Source of the DNA: Neobacillus mesonae
GTDB lineage: Bacteria > Bacillota > Bacilli > Paenibacillales > Paenibacillaceae
Direction: 5' to 3'
Assembly (NCBI GenBank): GCA_023715865.1
Contig: JAMBOW010000005.1
Span: 62,001 to 126,000, forward strand
DNA length: 64,000 nucleotides
Both the position numbers and the translations under genes were made by a program. Shown in pieces: positions 26,411 through 35,639 of the stretch. Every line of letters starts with the position of its first letter. The first letter of the stretch is position 1. The notes below the pieces were generated by a model that saw only the letters and a program-made list of their open reading frames with translations, had not been told where the DNA came from and ran no database searches.

Positions 26411-27367
26411 ATGAGACTATGGATGTTGATTGTCGCAGCTATAGTCCTGTCATTTGTTTCGTTATTCATCGGTGCGATCGATATCAGTATCTTTGACTTG
26501 TTTAATGGCAATGCGGAAAAGATGCAAATTTTCCTTGTCAGTCGGGTACCCCGTTTAATGGCGATCATCTTGGCAGGCGTAGGCATGAGTATTGCGGGCT
26601 TGATTATGCAGTCGCTGAGCCGCAATAAATTTGTTTCACCCACTACTGCGGGTACGCTTGATGCAGCAAAGCTGGGGATTTTAATATCCATGCTCTTCTT
26701 TGCTAATGTTAGCTATACTTGGCAGGTTATTTTTTGCTTCGCATTTGCCCTTGCAGGAACATTGGTATTCATGAGAATTCTTGATCGAATTAAGTTCAAG
26801 GATGTCATCTTTGTACCGCTCATCGGGATTATGTACGGGAATATTTTATCCTCTATTACAACGTTTTTTGCCTATGAAGCAGACCTTATTCAGAATATAT
26901 CTTCTTGGCTTATGGGGAGCTTTACTCTAGTTATCTCTGGTCGATACGAATTGTTGTATCTGAGTATACCGGCTGTTATCTTAGCCTATGTTTATGCCAA
27001 TAAATTTACCGTTGCCGGAATGGGCGAGGATTTTGCTAAAAACCTAGGCTTAAGCTATAAAACGGTGTTGAATATAGGGCTTATCCTGGTTGCCATTATC
27101 GCTACAACCGTCGTGCTGACCGTAGGCGTTATACCGTTCTTAGGATTGATTGTACCTAACATAGTGTCTCTTTATCTTGGAGATAATTTGCGCAAGACCA
27201 TTCCGCATACAGCAGCGCTTGGCGTTGTATTCCTGTTAGCGTGTGATATTGCCGGACGAATTGTTATTCGTCCTTATGAGATTCCAGTTAACGTGACCGT
27301 AGCGGTAATAGGCAGTGCGATCTTCTTAGTTATGTTGTTTAGGGGGAGAGCATATGCAAAAAAATAG
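26411..27367 (+). CDS. yclN: Petrobactin-type siderophore permease YclN
   Basis: A 318-residue FecCD permease with about nine transmembrane helices (VSRVPRLMAIILAGVGMSIAGLIMQ, GVIPFLGLIVPNIVSLYLGD). Gene order permease-permease-ATPase-binding protein and the sequences match the B. subtilis YclNOPQ system, which imports petrobactin and its precursors. The ATG at 26411 has GAGGA upstream; reading further upstream would run through the Fur box, so the longer frame is not the gene. Confidence 0.92.
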   Translation: MRLWMLIVAAIVLSFVSLFIGAIDISIFDLFNGNAEKMQIFLVSRVPRLMAIILAGVGMSIAGLIMQSLSRNKFVSPTTAGTLDAAKLGILISMLFFANVSYTWQVIFCFAFALAGTLVFMRILDRIKFKDVIFVPLIGIMYGNILSSITTFFAYEADLIQNISSWLMGSFTLVISGRYELLYLSIPAVILAYVYANKFTVAGMGEDFAKNLGLSYKTVLNIGLILVAIIATTVVLTVGVIPFLGLIVPNIVSLYLGDNLRKTIPHTAALGVVFLLACDIAGRIVIRPYEIPVNVTVAVIGSAIFLVMLFRGRAYAKK

Positions 27368-28313
27368 CATAAAGTTAATACTGTTAGGAATTGTAGGCCT
27401 TGTATGCATTGCGCTATACGCCTTATATGATATAAAAGGCGGATTCGATTACGCCTTTCCTAGACGGATGATTCGAATCGGAGCAATGGTAGTGACGGGA
27501 GTTGCAATTGCGTATTCGACCGTTGTGTTTCAAACGATAACACGGAATCGTATACTAACGCCCTCCGTTATGGGACTGGACTCGATGTATGAGGTCGTAC
27601 AGACGTTAATTTACTTTTTTGCAGGGTCCATGTCGGTATGGGTGTTAAATAAATATCTGAACTTCGGTACAGCCATTGCTGCCATGGTCATATTCGCACT
27701 TATCTTGTATCGCTTCTTGTTCCGGGCGGATAAGCATCCCATCTATCTGCTTTTGCTGATAGGGATGATATTGGGCACACTGCTCGGGAATTTTGTAACC
27801 TTCTTGCAGGTACTGATTGATCCAGTAGAATATTTGAGCCTGCAAAGCCGTTTATTCGCCAATTTTACGACGGTTAAGGCAGATCTATTATACGTAGCTA
27901 TTGCTATTCTAGTGATTGCATTTATTTACGGCTATCGTATTATGCATCAGCTTGATGTGATGTCGCTGGGCAGGGAGAATGCAATGAACCTTGGTATTAA
28001 TTATGATGGCATGGTCATGCGAATCCTGATCCTATCATCGGTGTTAATTGCGACATCGACGGCTCTGGTAGGTCCGATAACCTTCTTTGGACTTATTGTA
28101 GCGAATCTTGCTTATCAATATCTAACAACGTATAAGCATTCCATTCTTATCTTAGGTGCAAGCTTAATAAGCGTCATTGCGCTCGTAGGCGGACAATTCC
28201 TCGTCGAGCACATCTTTGAACTGCGAACCACGTTAAGTGTAATTATTAACTTTATCGGCGGCATTTACTTTATATACTTATTACTCAAAGAAAGTAGGGC
28301 GGCGGGAAGATGA
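27354..28313 (+). CDS. yclO: Petrobactin-type siderophore permease YclO
   Basis: A 319-residue FecCD permease, partner of YclN in the membrane channel. Conserved elements include VVFQTITRNRILTPSVMGLDS and GPITFFGLIVANLAYQY. Its start overlaps the yclN 3' end by 14 bases, and its stop overlaps the ATPase gene by four. Confidence 0.92.
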   Translation: MQKNSIKLILLGIVGLVCIALYALYDIKGGFDYAFPRRMIRIGAMVVTGVAIAYSTVVFQTITRNRILTPSVMGLDSMYEVVQTLIYFFAGSMSVWVLNKYLNFGTAIAAMVIFALILYRFLFRADKHPIYLLLLIGMILGTLLGNFVTFLQVLIDPVEYLSLQSRLFANFTTVKADLLYVAIAILVIAFIYGYRIMHQLDVMSLGRENAMNLGINYDGMVMRILILSSVLIATSTALVGPITFFGLIVANLAYQYLTTYKHSILILGASLISVIALVGGQFLVEHIFELRTTLSVIINFIGGIYFIYLLLKESRAAGR

Positions 28314-29077
28314 TAGAAATCAAAGGATTAACAAAGCGATTTGGCAAAAAGCCTGTTGTAGAAGACGTATCAGTAACTATTGAGTCAAAAATGATCACTT
28401 CGTTCATAGGTCCGAATGGTGCGGGCAAATCTACCCTGCTGTCGATGGTAAGCCGTTTATTAGATTCGGATACAGGCGAAGTGCTTGTGGACCAAAATAA
28501 CGTTAAGAAGTGGAAATCTAGCGAATTCGCGAAACGGGTTTCTATTTTGAAGCAATCCAATTTTATTAATGTTCGTTTGACGGTGCGCGAGCTCGTTTCT
28601 TTCGGGCGTTATCCCTACTCTAAGGGACGTCTAACTACCGAAGATGAACAATTCGTGGACCAAGCGATAGAGTATATGAATTTGGCAGAAATGCAGGATA
28701 AATATTTGGATGAATTGTCAGGCGGTCAGAAGCAGCGGGCGTTTATTGCTATGGTCATTGCACAGGATACCGACTATATTTTGCTCGATGAGCCTTTAAA
28801 CAACCTGGATATGAAGCACTCCGTCCAGATTATGAAAATACTCCGCAAGCTCGTGGATGAACTGGGTAAGACGGTAATTATTGTACTGCATGATATTAAT
28901 TTTGCATCGGTATATTCAGATCGCATTGTGGCGTTGAAAGACGGCAAGCTGGTCAAGGATGGACCTACGCATGAAATCATTAATACAGATGCTCTGCGGG
29001 AAATCTATGATATGACCATTCCTGTTCAAGAGCAGGATGGATGCCGTATTTGTGTCTATTTTAACTCGCATTCCTAG
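28310..29077 (+). CDS. yclP: Siderophore ABC transporter ATP-binding protein YclP
   Basis: A 255-residue ATPase with Walker A GPNGAGKST, signature LSGGQKQRAFIAMVIAQ, Walker B YILLDEPLNNLD and switch His in VLHDINFAS. It energises the YclN/YclO channel. It overlaps yclO by an ATGA junction. The next gene, the binding protein, follows after about 150 bases with its own promoter. Confidence 0.95.
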   Translation: MIEIKGLTKRFGKKPVVEDVSVTIESKMITSFIGPNGAGKSTLLSMVSRLLDSDTGEVLVDQNNVKKWKSSEFAKRVSILKQSNFINVRLTVRELVSFGRYPYSKGRLTTEDEQFVDQAIEYMNLAEMQDKYLDELSGGQKQRAFIAMVIAQDTDYILLDEPLNNLDMKHSVQIMKILRKLVDELGKTVIIVLHDINFASVYSDRIVALKDGKLVKDGPTHEIINTDALREIYDMTIPVQEQDGCRICVYFNSHS

Positions 29078-29128
29078 TACTTTGAGCCTCTCTTTTAGTA
29101 TTTTTATACAAAAGTTTGGAAAATGTTA

Positions 29129-29158
29129 TTGACTTACCAAACTTTATAGAATTATAAT
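29129..29158 (+). promoter_or_regulatory. Sigma-A promoter of yclQ
   Basis: -35 TTGACT (29129-29134), an 18-base spacer and -10 TATAAT (29153-29158), immediately before a double Fur box. Confidence 0.78.
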
Positions 29159-29165
29159 GAGAAAC

Positions 29166-29188
29166 GTTATCAGTGATAATGATTATCA
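29166..29188 (+). promoter_or_regulatory. Overlapping double Fur box before yclQ
   Basis: TGATAATGATTATCA (29174-29188) is a perfect 7-1-7 site. GTTATCAGTGATAAT (29166-29180) is a second, near-perfect one sharing the central half-site. Three half-sites would let two Fur dimers bind side by side over the transcription start. Confidence 0.9.
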
Positions 29189-29224
29189 TTGAAAATGAGA
29201 GATGAAAAGGGGAGAGCAATAATA

Positions 29225-30289
29225 ATGAAAAAGTGGAAATTCACTTCTGCCATCCTGGCAATCGCTTTAATGCTGGGAGCTTGCGGCACACCTGAAGAGG
29301 GAAATACTGCTGAAGAAACAAATGAAACAGCGGTTGTAGAAAACGAAACAACTGCAAGTGGCAATGAGTCAGCCGGTGAAGAGCAAACAGTTGAAGGTCA
29401 AACGGCATCCTTCCCGATGACAGTATCTCCTACGGTGGGTTCTTCTCAAAGTGAAGAGAACGGTACAATTAACTTTGAGGATGTTACTTTTGAAAAAATG
29501 CCAGAAAAAGTCGTCGTTTTTGACTATGGCTTCTTAGATACATTGGACGCATTAGGTGTTGAAGGCATTGTAGGTATTGCTAAGGATTCCAGCTTGCCGG
29601 CTCACCTTGAAAAATACGCTTCTGATGAGTATGCAAGCGTTGGAGGTTTGAAAAGCCCGCTGCTCGAGGATATTGCAGAGCTTGATCCAGACGTCATCTT
29701 CATCTCTGGGCGTCAATCTGCTTACTATGAAGAATTGAAGGAAATTGCTCCTGTCCTCTTCGTTGGTACACAGCAAGATGACTATTGGAACTCGTTCCTT
29801 ACTTCTGTAGATACGGCTGCTAAAATTTTCGGTAAAAAAGCAGAAGCGGATGAGTATCTTGCGAAATTTGACTCTGCTCTAGAAGAAATCAAGACTTTGG
29901 CAGGCAACTATGAAACGTCACTTGTAACCATGTATAACGAAGGGAACTTGTCCGGCTTCTCGAAAGATTCCCGTTTCGGATATATGTATGACGTATACGG
30001 ATTTAAGCCAGTAACGGATGATATTGAATCCTCTTCCCATGGTTCTAACTTCGGATTTGAAGCCATTCTGGAATTCAATCCACAAGTTCTGTTTGTTATT
30101 GACCGTACAGCAGCAGTAGGTGATCCATCTAATATTGAGGCTGATATGGAGAATGCTATCATTAAACAAACAGACGCTTACAAAAACAATCATATCGTGT
30201 ATCTCGATGGTCCGCTCTGGTACCTGAGCGGCGGTGGCTTGGAATCTGAGCTTGCCAAAATTGAAGAAGTACTGGCTGAATTGAAATAA
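29225..30289 (+). CDS. yclQ: Petrobactin-type siderophore-binding lipoprotein YclQ
   Basis: A 354-residue lipoprotein with lipobox MLGAC near residues 17-21, an acidic Glu/Thr-rich linker (about 25-65) and a class III binding domain (MPEKVVVFDYGFLDTLDALGVEGIVGIA to YLSGGGLESELAKIEEVL). It captures the iron-siderophore and delivers it to YclNO. The ATG at 29225 follows AAGGGGAG; the frame extends upstream but only through the Fur-box region. It has its own promoter, allowing higher expression than the membrane components. Confidence 0.93.
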   Translation: MKKWKFTSAILAIALMLGACGTPEEGNTAEETNETAVVENETTASGNESAGEEQTVEGQTASFPMTVSPTVGSSQSEENGTINFEDVTFEKMPEKVVVFDYGFLDTLDALGVEGIVGIAKDSSLPAHLEKYASDEYASVGGLKSPLLEDIAELDPDVIFISGRQSAYYEELKEIAPVLFVGTQQDDYWNSFLTSVDTAAKIFGKKAEADEYLAKFDSALEEIKTLAGNYETSLVTMYNEGNLSGFSKDSRFGYMYDVYGFKPVTDDIESSSHGSNFGFEAILEFNPQVLFVIDRTAAVGDPSNIEADMENAIIKQTDAYKNNHIVYLDGPLWYLSGGGLESELAKIEEVLAELK

Positions 30290-30295
30290 GAATAT

Positions 30296-30340
30296 TTAAG
30301 GCTGCTTGAGAGATAGTTATCTCTTAAGCAGCTTTTTTTG
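30296..30340 (+). terminator. Terminator after yclQ
   Basis: GCTGCTTGAGAGATA pairs with TATCTCTTAAGCAGC (one mismatch), followed by a T7 run. Confidence 0.85.
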
Positions 30341-30728
30341 TATGAGGCTATTTACCGACGGCTTTTGTATAATGTTTATATAATTGTTAATCACTTCGAA
30401 TAATCTAAATAAATTTCTTGAAGCATCGTGTAAACTTCCAATTTATGTAATATAATGGTGGTACCCAAAATATTTGACTTGATGATCACTATAAATATAG
30501 GATTTTTAAGAGGTGGTGATTAAGGACGATTGAAGCTAAATGGGCTAGGACAAACGGAGAATTTTAAAAGCATCGTGATTAACATCTAAGTTAATGTCAC
30601 TAAAAATATTTATTCTTTTGTAAGCGCTTATATAACCTCTGGCAATCCGTCAATGCTGAATCAAGTGTCTTTTTCGAGTTAGTAGTGGATAGTTGAAAAA
30701 ATCAGTATAAATGAAGGAGGAATGGTTC
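30341..30728 (+). other. Upstream region of the PL4 lyase gene
   Basis: About 390 bases without a supported gene. It contains a cre-like site (30619-30632) and, at the end, the AAGGAGG of the next gene. A -35-like TTGACT near 30475 lacks a convincing -10 partner, so I do not call a promoter. Confidence 0.5.
30619..30632 (+). promoter_or_regulatory. Candidate cre site (CcpA) before the PL4 lyase gene
   Basis: TGTAAGCGCTTATA fits the catabolite-responsive element consensus at 13 of 14 positions. It lies about 100 bases before the lyase start. Carbon-catabolite repression of a pectin-degrading enzyme is expected biology. Confidence 0.65.
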
Positions 30729-32360
30729 GTGAAGGAGCGTTTAGTTAAAAGGCTGGGCAGCTTATTTCTCATTCTAGTGATGGTTGGAGCAGCAGTGCTT
30801 TATCCCGCAAGAACAGGTTATGCGGCGACAGTATATGTAACAGATAACGGATCTACCCTTGTGGTGAATACGGGAGCAGGACTGGAATACACTGTAAATA
30901 AGGATAATGGAGATATCATATCTGCCAAGATGAACGGAACCGAGCTAAGCAGCTCGGGAGGAAAAGGTTCTCATATCGGATCGGGTCTCGGCTCTGCTGC
31001 AAATGTCACTTGGAATAAATCCCCTTCAGGATCAACGGTTCTCATTACGGTCTCTACGGATACATTGACTCACTACTACTCGTCCCGCGGCGGGGAGAAT
31101 ATTATCTACATGGCAACTCACGTAACCGCTCAGCCATCAGTGGGCGAACTGCGTTATATTTTCCGTGGAAATGGAAGCGTTCTCACGGGTGTGCCTGCTA
31201 ATTCTAACAACCGGGGTACAACGGGAGCAATTGAAAGCCAGGATGTGTTCGGTCACTCCAATGGACAGACCACTTCCAAGTATTATGGCAATGACCAAGC
31301 AAAGGACTTGACCGTTCGAGGCGCTACGGGCAGCGGGGTCGGTGTCTTCATGGCATATGGCAATCGAGAGAAGAGCTCAGGAGGTCCTTTCTTCCGTGAC
31401 ATTCAGTTCCAAAGCGGAGGGGATACAGAAATCTATAACTATATGAACTCCGGGCATGCTCAGACAGAAAATTGGCGGATGGGGCTTCATGGACCGTATG
31501 CTTTAATCTTTACAACAGGATCTACACCAAGTGTGCCCGACTTCAGCTGGATGTCGGGACTTAACCTGCAGGGCTGGGTATCAAGCAGAGGCAATGTCGT
31601 GCTTAACGGCCTTTCAGGAATGGATACAGGTTATACCTATACCATCGGTTTTGCGAACAGCAATGCCCAATACTGGACAACAGCCTCCTCCAGCGGATCC
31701 GCATCCAAATATGGTATGATTCCCGGAACTTATACGATGACGGTATATAAGGGCGAATTGGCGGTGTATACGGAGAATGTGAATGTTGGTGCGAATGCAA
31801 CAACGACAGTGAACACGCGCACGATTAACAATGATCCAAGCAAAGCCTCTGCCATCTGGCGCATCGGAAATTGGGATGGTACGCCGAGAGAGCTCTTGAG
31901 CGGTCAGACCATTCCAGTCCGGCATCCTTCTGACAGCCGCAACCCAAGCTGGGGACCTGTAACGTATGCAGTCGGCAGTGCAACGAACAGGTTTCCTGCG
32001 ATCCAGTTCCGTGGTGAGAACTCTCCAACAACGGTTACCTTTAACCTGAATTCCTCTCAAGCGGCGGCGTCCCATGTCCTGAATATCGGGATTACGACAG
32101 CTTACAATAATGGACGGCCTAGTGTTACCATTAACGGCCATACTTTGAGCAACCCGGCAGCATCCTCACAGCCTAACTCGCGCAGCTTTACCATTGGAAC
32201 CTACCGAGGCAACAACACGACCTTTTCTTGGACAATTCCTGCATCCCATTTCGTAAACGGCTCAAACACGTTGACGATTACGCCAATCAGCGGTTCCAGC
32301 GATTTGGGCAACTGGCTAAGTGCAGGCTGGGTGTATGATGCGGTAGAGCTCTTAAATTAA
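30729..32360 (+). CDS. Rhamnogalacturonan lyase, polysaccharide lyase family 4
   Basis: A 543-residue secreted enzyme that cleaves the rhamnogalacturonan I backbone of pectin by beta-elimination. A signal peptide (about 1-32) precedes a catalytic beta-sandwich domain (about 35-270), a fibronectin-III-like domain II (about 285-370, NLQGWVSSRGNVVLNGL) and a carbohydrate-binding-like domain III (about 375-543, IWRIGNWDGTPRELL). This three-domain layout is that of PL4. GTG at 30729 is preferred because AAGGAGG lies 8 bases upstream; an ATG six codons earlier overlaps that site. A cre-like site lies upstream. Confidence 0.9.
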   Translation: MKERLVKRLGSLFLILVMVGAAVLYPARTGYAATVYVTDNGSTLVVNTGAGLEYTVNKDNGDIISAKMNGTELSSSGGKGSHIGSGLGSAANVTWNKSPSGSTVLITVSTDTLTHYYSSRGGENIIYMATHVTAQPSVGELRYIFRGNGSVLTGVPANSNNRGTTGAIESQDVFGHSNGQTTSKYYGNDQAKDLTVRGATGSGVGVFMAYGNREKSSGGPFFRDIQFQSGGDTEIYNYMNSGHAQTENWRMGLHGPYALIFTTGSTPSVPDFSWMSGLNLQGWVSSRGNVVLNGLSGMDTGYTYTIGFANSNAQYWTTASSSGSASKYGMIPGTYTMTVYKGELAVYTENVNVGANATTTVNTRTINNDPSKASAIWRIGNWDGTPRELLSGQTIPVRHPSDSRNPSWGPVTYAVGSATNRFPAIQFRGENSPTTVTFNLNSSQAAASHVLNIGITTAYNNGRPSVTINGHTLSNPAASSQPNSRSFTIGTYRGNNTTFSWTIPASHFVNGSNTLTITPISGSSDLGNWLSAGWVYDAVELLN

Positions 32361-32375
32361 ATAGAAGTAAGAACT

Positions 32376-32432
32376 AGAGTTACCCGGCTCTGCCCATTGC
32401 CGTAATGGATGCAGAGTCGGTTATTTGTTTGT
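32376..32432 (+). terminator. Terminator after the PL4 lyase gene
   Basis: ACCCGGCTCTGC pairs with GCAGAGTCGGTT (one wobble/mismatch) around CCATTGCCGTAATGGAT, itself partly self-complementary, followed by a T-rich stretch. Confidence 0.65.
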
Positions 32433-32535
32433 AATGGTATGGATAGATTGAGAAAGGGTTAAGAATATATGTTACATTAAATAGAGAGGACATATATAGC
32501 TACAATTTCTACTAATCGATCGGAGGGATTTACTG

Positions 32536-33999
32536 ATGAACGAGGAAAGAAAAGACCAGATAGGACGAAAGTTTTTGTTAAGTCCCTATATATTGATAGA
32601 GGAATGCAGTGAACTCGAAATACAAGAGTTGATCTTTTTAATTCATTCAGGGAAGCATTTTAAAGCAAAAGGTGCATTTCCAGTGAAACAGCTGGATGAG
32701 AGAATAAGCTTGCTGATCGGCGTGTTGAAAGAGAAAGTACAGAATGCTGAAACGTTATACATAGCCTATGAGAAAAGCACGAATTATCCCTATATCGATG
32801 CTGATGATCGGATCTGGCTGTTCTCCAAGGAAGAGTATGCTGCAAAAGCAGCGGACTACTTCATGCAGCAGCTTTTAATGCTGGAAATGAAAAGCATCGA
32901 TAAGGAAGACATTATGAGGACCCTTGCTGAGTTCCATATGCTCGGGCTTCGAAAGATACTCGTGGATAACGGGCAGCACCATATCGAGCTGGACAGGGAT
33001 GAGCTATTATCCCCACCCGACTTCAGCAACACACCAGAAATCAATATTCCTGTAACTAACCCTAATTTGCAGCATGCTATAATTCGTTTCTTTCAATTTA
33101 TTGGTGTAAGGCGCAGTGGAGAAGGAGCAAAGCAGCTCGGCCGACAGCTGGAAGCACAGATGCTGGATGAAGTGATTCGCGCGAAATATTTAGTGCCGAT
33201 GAAGCTGCAGGAGAAAGAACCGTCAGTTCCAGATGAACAGGGCAGAAAGACGATCAAGGAAGGCACAACCATTCAGGTTGCGGTTTTAAGCGGCGAGGGA
33301 GATTCCAAGTGGCTTCCTGCATTCACCGACTGGAAAGAGTTCGAGAAGGCATACGACAAGCGGCTCTGGAGCAGCAACGTCGCTACGTATGATGATATTC
33401 TGGCACTGTCTGAAAACATGAACGGGGTGGTCATTAACTGCAGAGGTATTCCGCTCACCATCCATGAAAAAAATAAGCAGATGATCTCGGAGTTCCAAAA
33501 GGCACGTGATGCAGCCGCAACTACAGCTCCGAATGCGAATGATACTTCAAATGAAGCACCGAATGAAGCACCAAGTGAAGCACCAAGTGAAGCACCAAAA
33601 GAAGTAGAAGTACCAAAAGAAGCAGCAAGTGAAACAGAAGCTCCATCATCAGCCGGCTCTGTTAACGAAGTGATAATACCGAAAGAGACGACGGTCCTCA
33701 TCGGTGATCCTAAGGAAATTCCAGAGCAAATGCTTGGCGCCATCAAAGATTATTTGAAGCAGCAAAAAGGTGTCAAAAAAGCATATTTAAAATGGATGGT
33801 AAAAGGGGAAGAACAAAGCTATCTTCTCATCGTAGATTTTGAAGGGAATCAAGATGAGCTGTTCAGAGGTATTGCTCAAGCTGCAACTCCGCACTTAAAC
33901 GGGCTGCTGCTGGATATTGTCGGTACAGACGGATGGGCCGCAGAGCATATGAAGGATGCTGCTCCATTTTATAAAAAGAAGCGATTTGGCTTCATATAA
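32536..33999 (+). CDS. SseB-domain protein with EAP repeats
   Basis: A 487-residue cytoplasmic protein. The N-terminal 200 residues are helical and unassigned. The middle (about 230-325, TTIQVAVLSGEGDSKWLPAFTDWKEFEKAYD) matches the SseB N-terminal domain, named after an E. coli protein linked to enhanced serine sensitivity. A low-complexity linker (about 338-375) built on NEAP/SEAP repeats follows. The C-terminal domain (about 385-487, IPEQMLGAIKDYLKQQKGVKKAYL) matches SseB C-terminal. The molecular function is unknown. The ATG follows CGGAGGG. Confidence 0.82.
   Translation: MNEERKDQIGRKFLLSPYILIEECSELEIQELIFLIHSGKHFKAKGAFPVKQLDERISLLIGVLKEKVQNAETLYIAYEKSTNYPYIDADDRIWLFSKEEYAAKAADYFMQQLLMLEMKSIDKEDIMRTLAEFHMLGLRKILVDNGQHHIELDRDELLSPPDFSNTPEINIPVTNPNLQHAIIRFFQFIGVRRSGEGAKQLGRQLEAQMLDEVIRAKYLVPMKLQEKEPSVPDEQGRKTIKEGTTIQVAVLSGEGDSKWLPAFTDWKEFEKAYDKRLWSSNVATYDDILALSENMNGVVINCRGIPLTIHEKNKQMISEFQKARDAAATTAPNANDTSNEAPNEAPSEAPSEAPKEVEVPKEAASETEAPSSAGSVNEVIIPKETTVLIGDPKEIPEQMLGAIKDYLKQQKGVKKAYLKWMVKGEEQSYLLIVDFEGNQDELFRGIAQAATPHLNGLLLDIVGTDGWAAEHMKDAAPFYKKKRFGFI
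33549..33596 (+). repeat. Four 12-base tandem repeats inside the SseB-like gene
   Basis: Units AATGAAGCACCG, AATGAAGCACCA, AGTGAAGCACCA, AGTGAAGCACCA encode the repeats NEAP/SEAP. Gain or loss of units keeps the frame. Confidence 0.9.
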
Positions 34000-34008
34000 A
34001 ACACAAAC

Positions 34009-34050
34009 GAAACAGCCTGCAGAATCTCTGAGGGCTGTTTCTTTATTTAT
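34009..34050. terminator. Terminator between the SseB-like and glycosyltransferase genes
   Basis: Stem GAAACAGCC / GGCTGTTTC with a 15-base loop and a T-rich tail. Confidence 0.8.
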
Positions 34051-34076
34051 GCCTATTATAATCCTTAAATATTTAC

Positions 34077-34790
34077 TTAACGGCTTACAAATACCTCTAT
34101 ATTATTAACCCCCCGAATCTGCTCTCCCTTTCCCATAAGTTTCTTGTCACTGATAATCCACGTATGGTCCTTGGAGCCCTTTCTTCGAATCGCGGCAAAG
34201 TTGTAGGGATTTCCTGCATAAATGGTATAGCCTTTTGCTCTGCACTGGGTGCAGAACTTCACGCATTCACCACGTGACCGGTCTGGAAAACTGACAGATT
34301 GAAACACCCTCCGGTTGATGAGCAGGGTTGCTCCCTGCACCTCCTTTACGCAACGTTCGGCCATCTCACGATAACGATGAAGCACGAGTTTTTTATTCCG
34401 CAAGTACACGAAGTGAGATCTCTTTCCGACAATGTCGGCCTTCGTCTTCTGCATGGTAAGCATGCTGTCTATCAGGTAGTTCGGGGAATAAAAATCATCA
34501 TCGTCAAACTTGGCAATATAGGGGTACTTGGCCATCTTAACACCAAAATTAAGACAGCTGCCGAGCGATACATGTTCCGGCTGACGGTAAATCCTTATAT
34601 TTTCATAAGGTTCAGCAGCTTTGATATAATTTTTCTTCTTTAATCCCTTGTGATTCAGGATAATGATCAGCTCTTTGTACTTGTAGCGTTGATGAATGAA
34701 ATTACGGATGAGGTTATCCATGCAGTAGCTTCTTTTGGTACAGACGATAATAGAAATGCCATATCTTGAAGAAGGCTCACTTATAGCCAC
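34077..34790 (-). CDS. GT2-like glycosyltransferase, CgeD-like, downstream copy
   Basis: A 237-residue soluble family-2 glycosyltransferase. The nucleotide-sugar fold starts GISIIVCTKR, and the metal-binding acidic motif is KFDDDDFYSP near residue 97. It is a tandem paralog of the gene just upstream, with three bases between them, and starts at GTG after AAGGGGGTG. By memory the pair resembles B. subtilis CgeD, a spore-crust glycosylation protein. The copy is odd: where its partner has GEDDLFC, the usual place of the catalytic acidic residue, this one has GECVKFC, so it may be catalytically altered. Confidence 0.82.
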   Translation of the reverse strand: MAISEPSSRYGISIIVCTKRSYCMDNLIRNFIHQRYKYKELIIILNHKGLKKKNYIKAAEPYENIRIYRQPEHVSLGSCLNFGVKMAKYPYIAKFDDDDFYSPNYLIDSMLTMQKTKADIVGKRSHFVYLRNKKLVLHRYREMAERCVKEVQGATLLINRRVFQSVSFPDRSRGECVKFCTQCRAKGYTIYAGNPYNFAAIRRKGSKDHTWIISDKKLMGKGEQIRGVNNIEVFVSR

Positions 34791-34793
34791 AGC

Positions 34794-35528
34794 TCACACC
34801 CCCTTAGGCTTGCGCTTGACGAATTTTTTGTATTTGCGAATACCCGGAATGGATTGGTGATGTTTGATGAGCTCTTCATCTCCAATAATCCAGGTGTGAT
34901 CGTCGGAATTTTTTCTGCGAATCGCAGCGAAGTTATGTTTTCCGCCGGAATAGACCTTGAAGCCTTTCTTTTTGCTTCTTTTACAAAAAAGGTCGTCCTC
35001 CCCCACGTTTTGGTCAGGGAAAGATACCTGATCCAGTACCTTCCGCTTTATCATAAGGGTAGCCCCAGGAAGCTTGGAAACCGTCTTGTGTTCGGCATTG
35101 GGAAATCGCAGAATTAATATCTTTGAGCCGCGCAAATACATGTAATGAGCCCGCTTACCCAATACATCGGCATTGCTTGTCTTAAAGGTCAGAAGGCCGT
35201 CGGTAAGGTAATGAGGGGCATAGTAATCATCATCATCAAATTTTGCAATAAATTTATATTTTGTTTTTTTTACTGCGAAGTTAAGGCAGGCGCCGAGCGT
35301 GCGTTCTTCGGGGACACGAAACACTTGCACATTAGGTAGTTTTTTAGCCATCTGTTCATAGGGTTCAAGGGGGATTTCATCTTTGTTAATGATAATAATC
35401 AGTTCTTTTTTGGAATGGCGCTGTCTAATATAATTCTGAAAGAGTTGTGTCAGATAGCTTTGACGCTTCGTACAGGTAATGATGGAAACGCCTTGTTTTT
35501 TTATGAGATGATGCTGTCCGGCCTTCAA
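34794..35528 (-). CDS. GT2-like glycosyltransferase, CgeD-like, upstream copy
   Basis: A 244-residue family-2 glycosyltransferase with GVSIITCTKRQSYL at the N-terminus, KFDDDDYYAPHYL as the metal/nucleotide-sugar site and GEDDLFC as the likely acidic catalytic motif. Both motifs are intact, unlike the downstream paralog. I chose the TTG at 35528, 7 bases after GGGAGGAG; the frame remains open upstream without a better ribosome binding site. A role in spore or cell-surface glycosylation is inferred from resemblance only. Confidence 0.82.
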   Translation of the reverse strand: MKAGQHHLIKKQGVSIITCTKRQSYLTQLFQNYIRQRHSKKELIIIINKDEIPLEPYEQMAKKLPNVQVFRVPEERTLGACLNFAVKKTKYKFIAKFDDDDYYAPHYLTDGLLTFKTSNADVLGKRAHYMYLRGSKILILRFPNAEHKTVSKLPGATLMIKRKVLDQVSFPDQNVGEDDLFCKRSKKKGFKVYSGGKHNFAAIRRKNSDDHTWIIGDEELIKHHQSIPGIRKYKKFVKRKPKGV

Positions 35529-35639
35529 CTGATCACTCCTCCCATCCATAGGAAATCTTCCAACCACACTCTATGATATGAAAATGGAAGATTAGTAGAA
35601 ACGGTTAACTGACCAGCTAAAGGACCTAAATTCGCAAGA

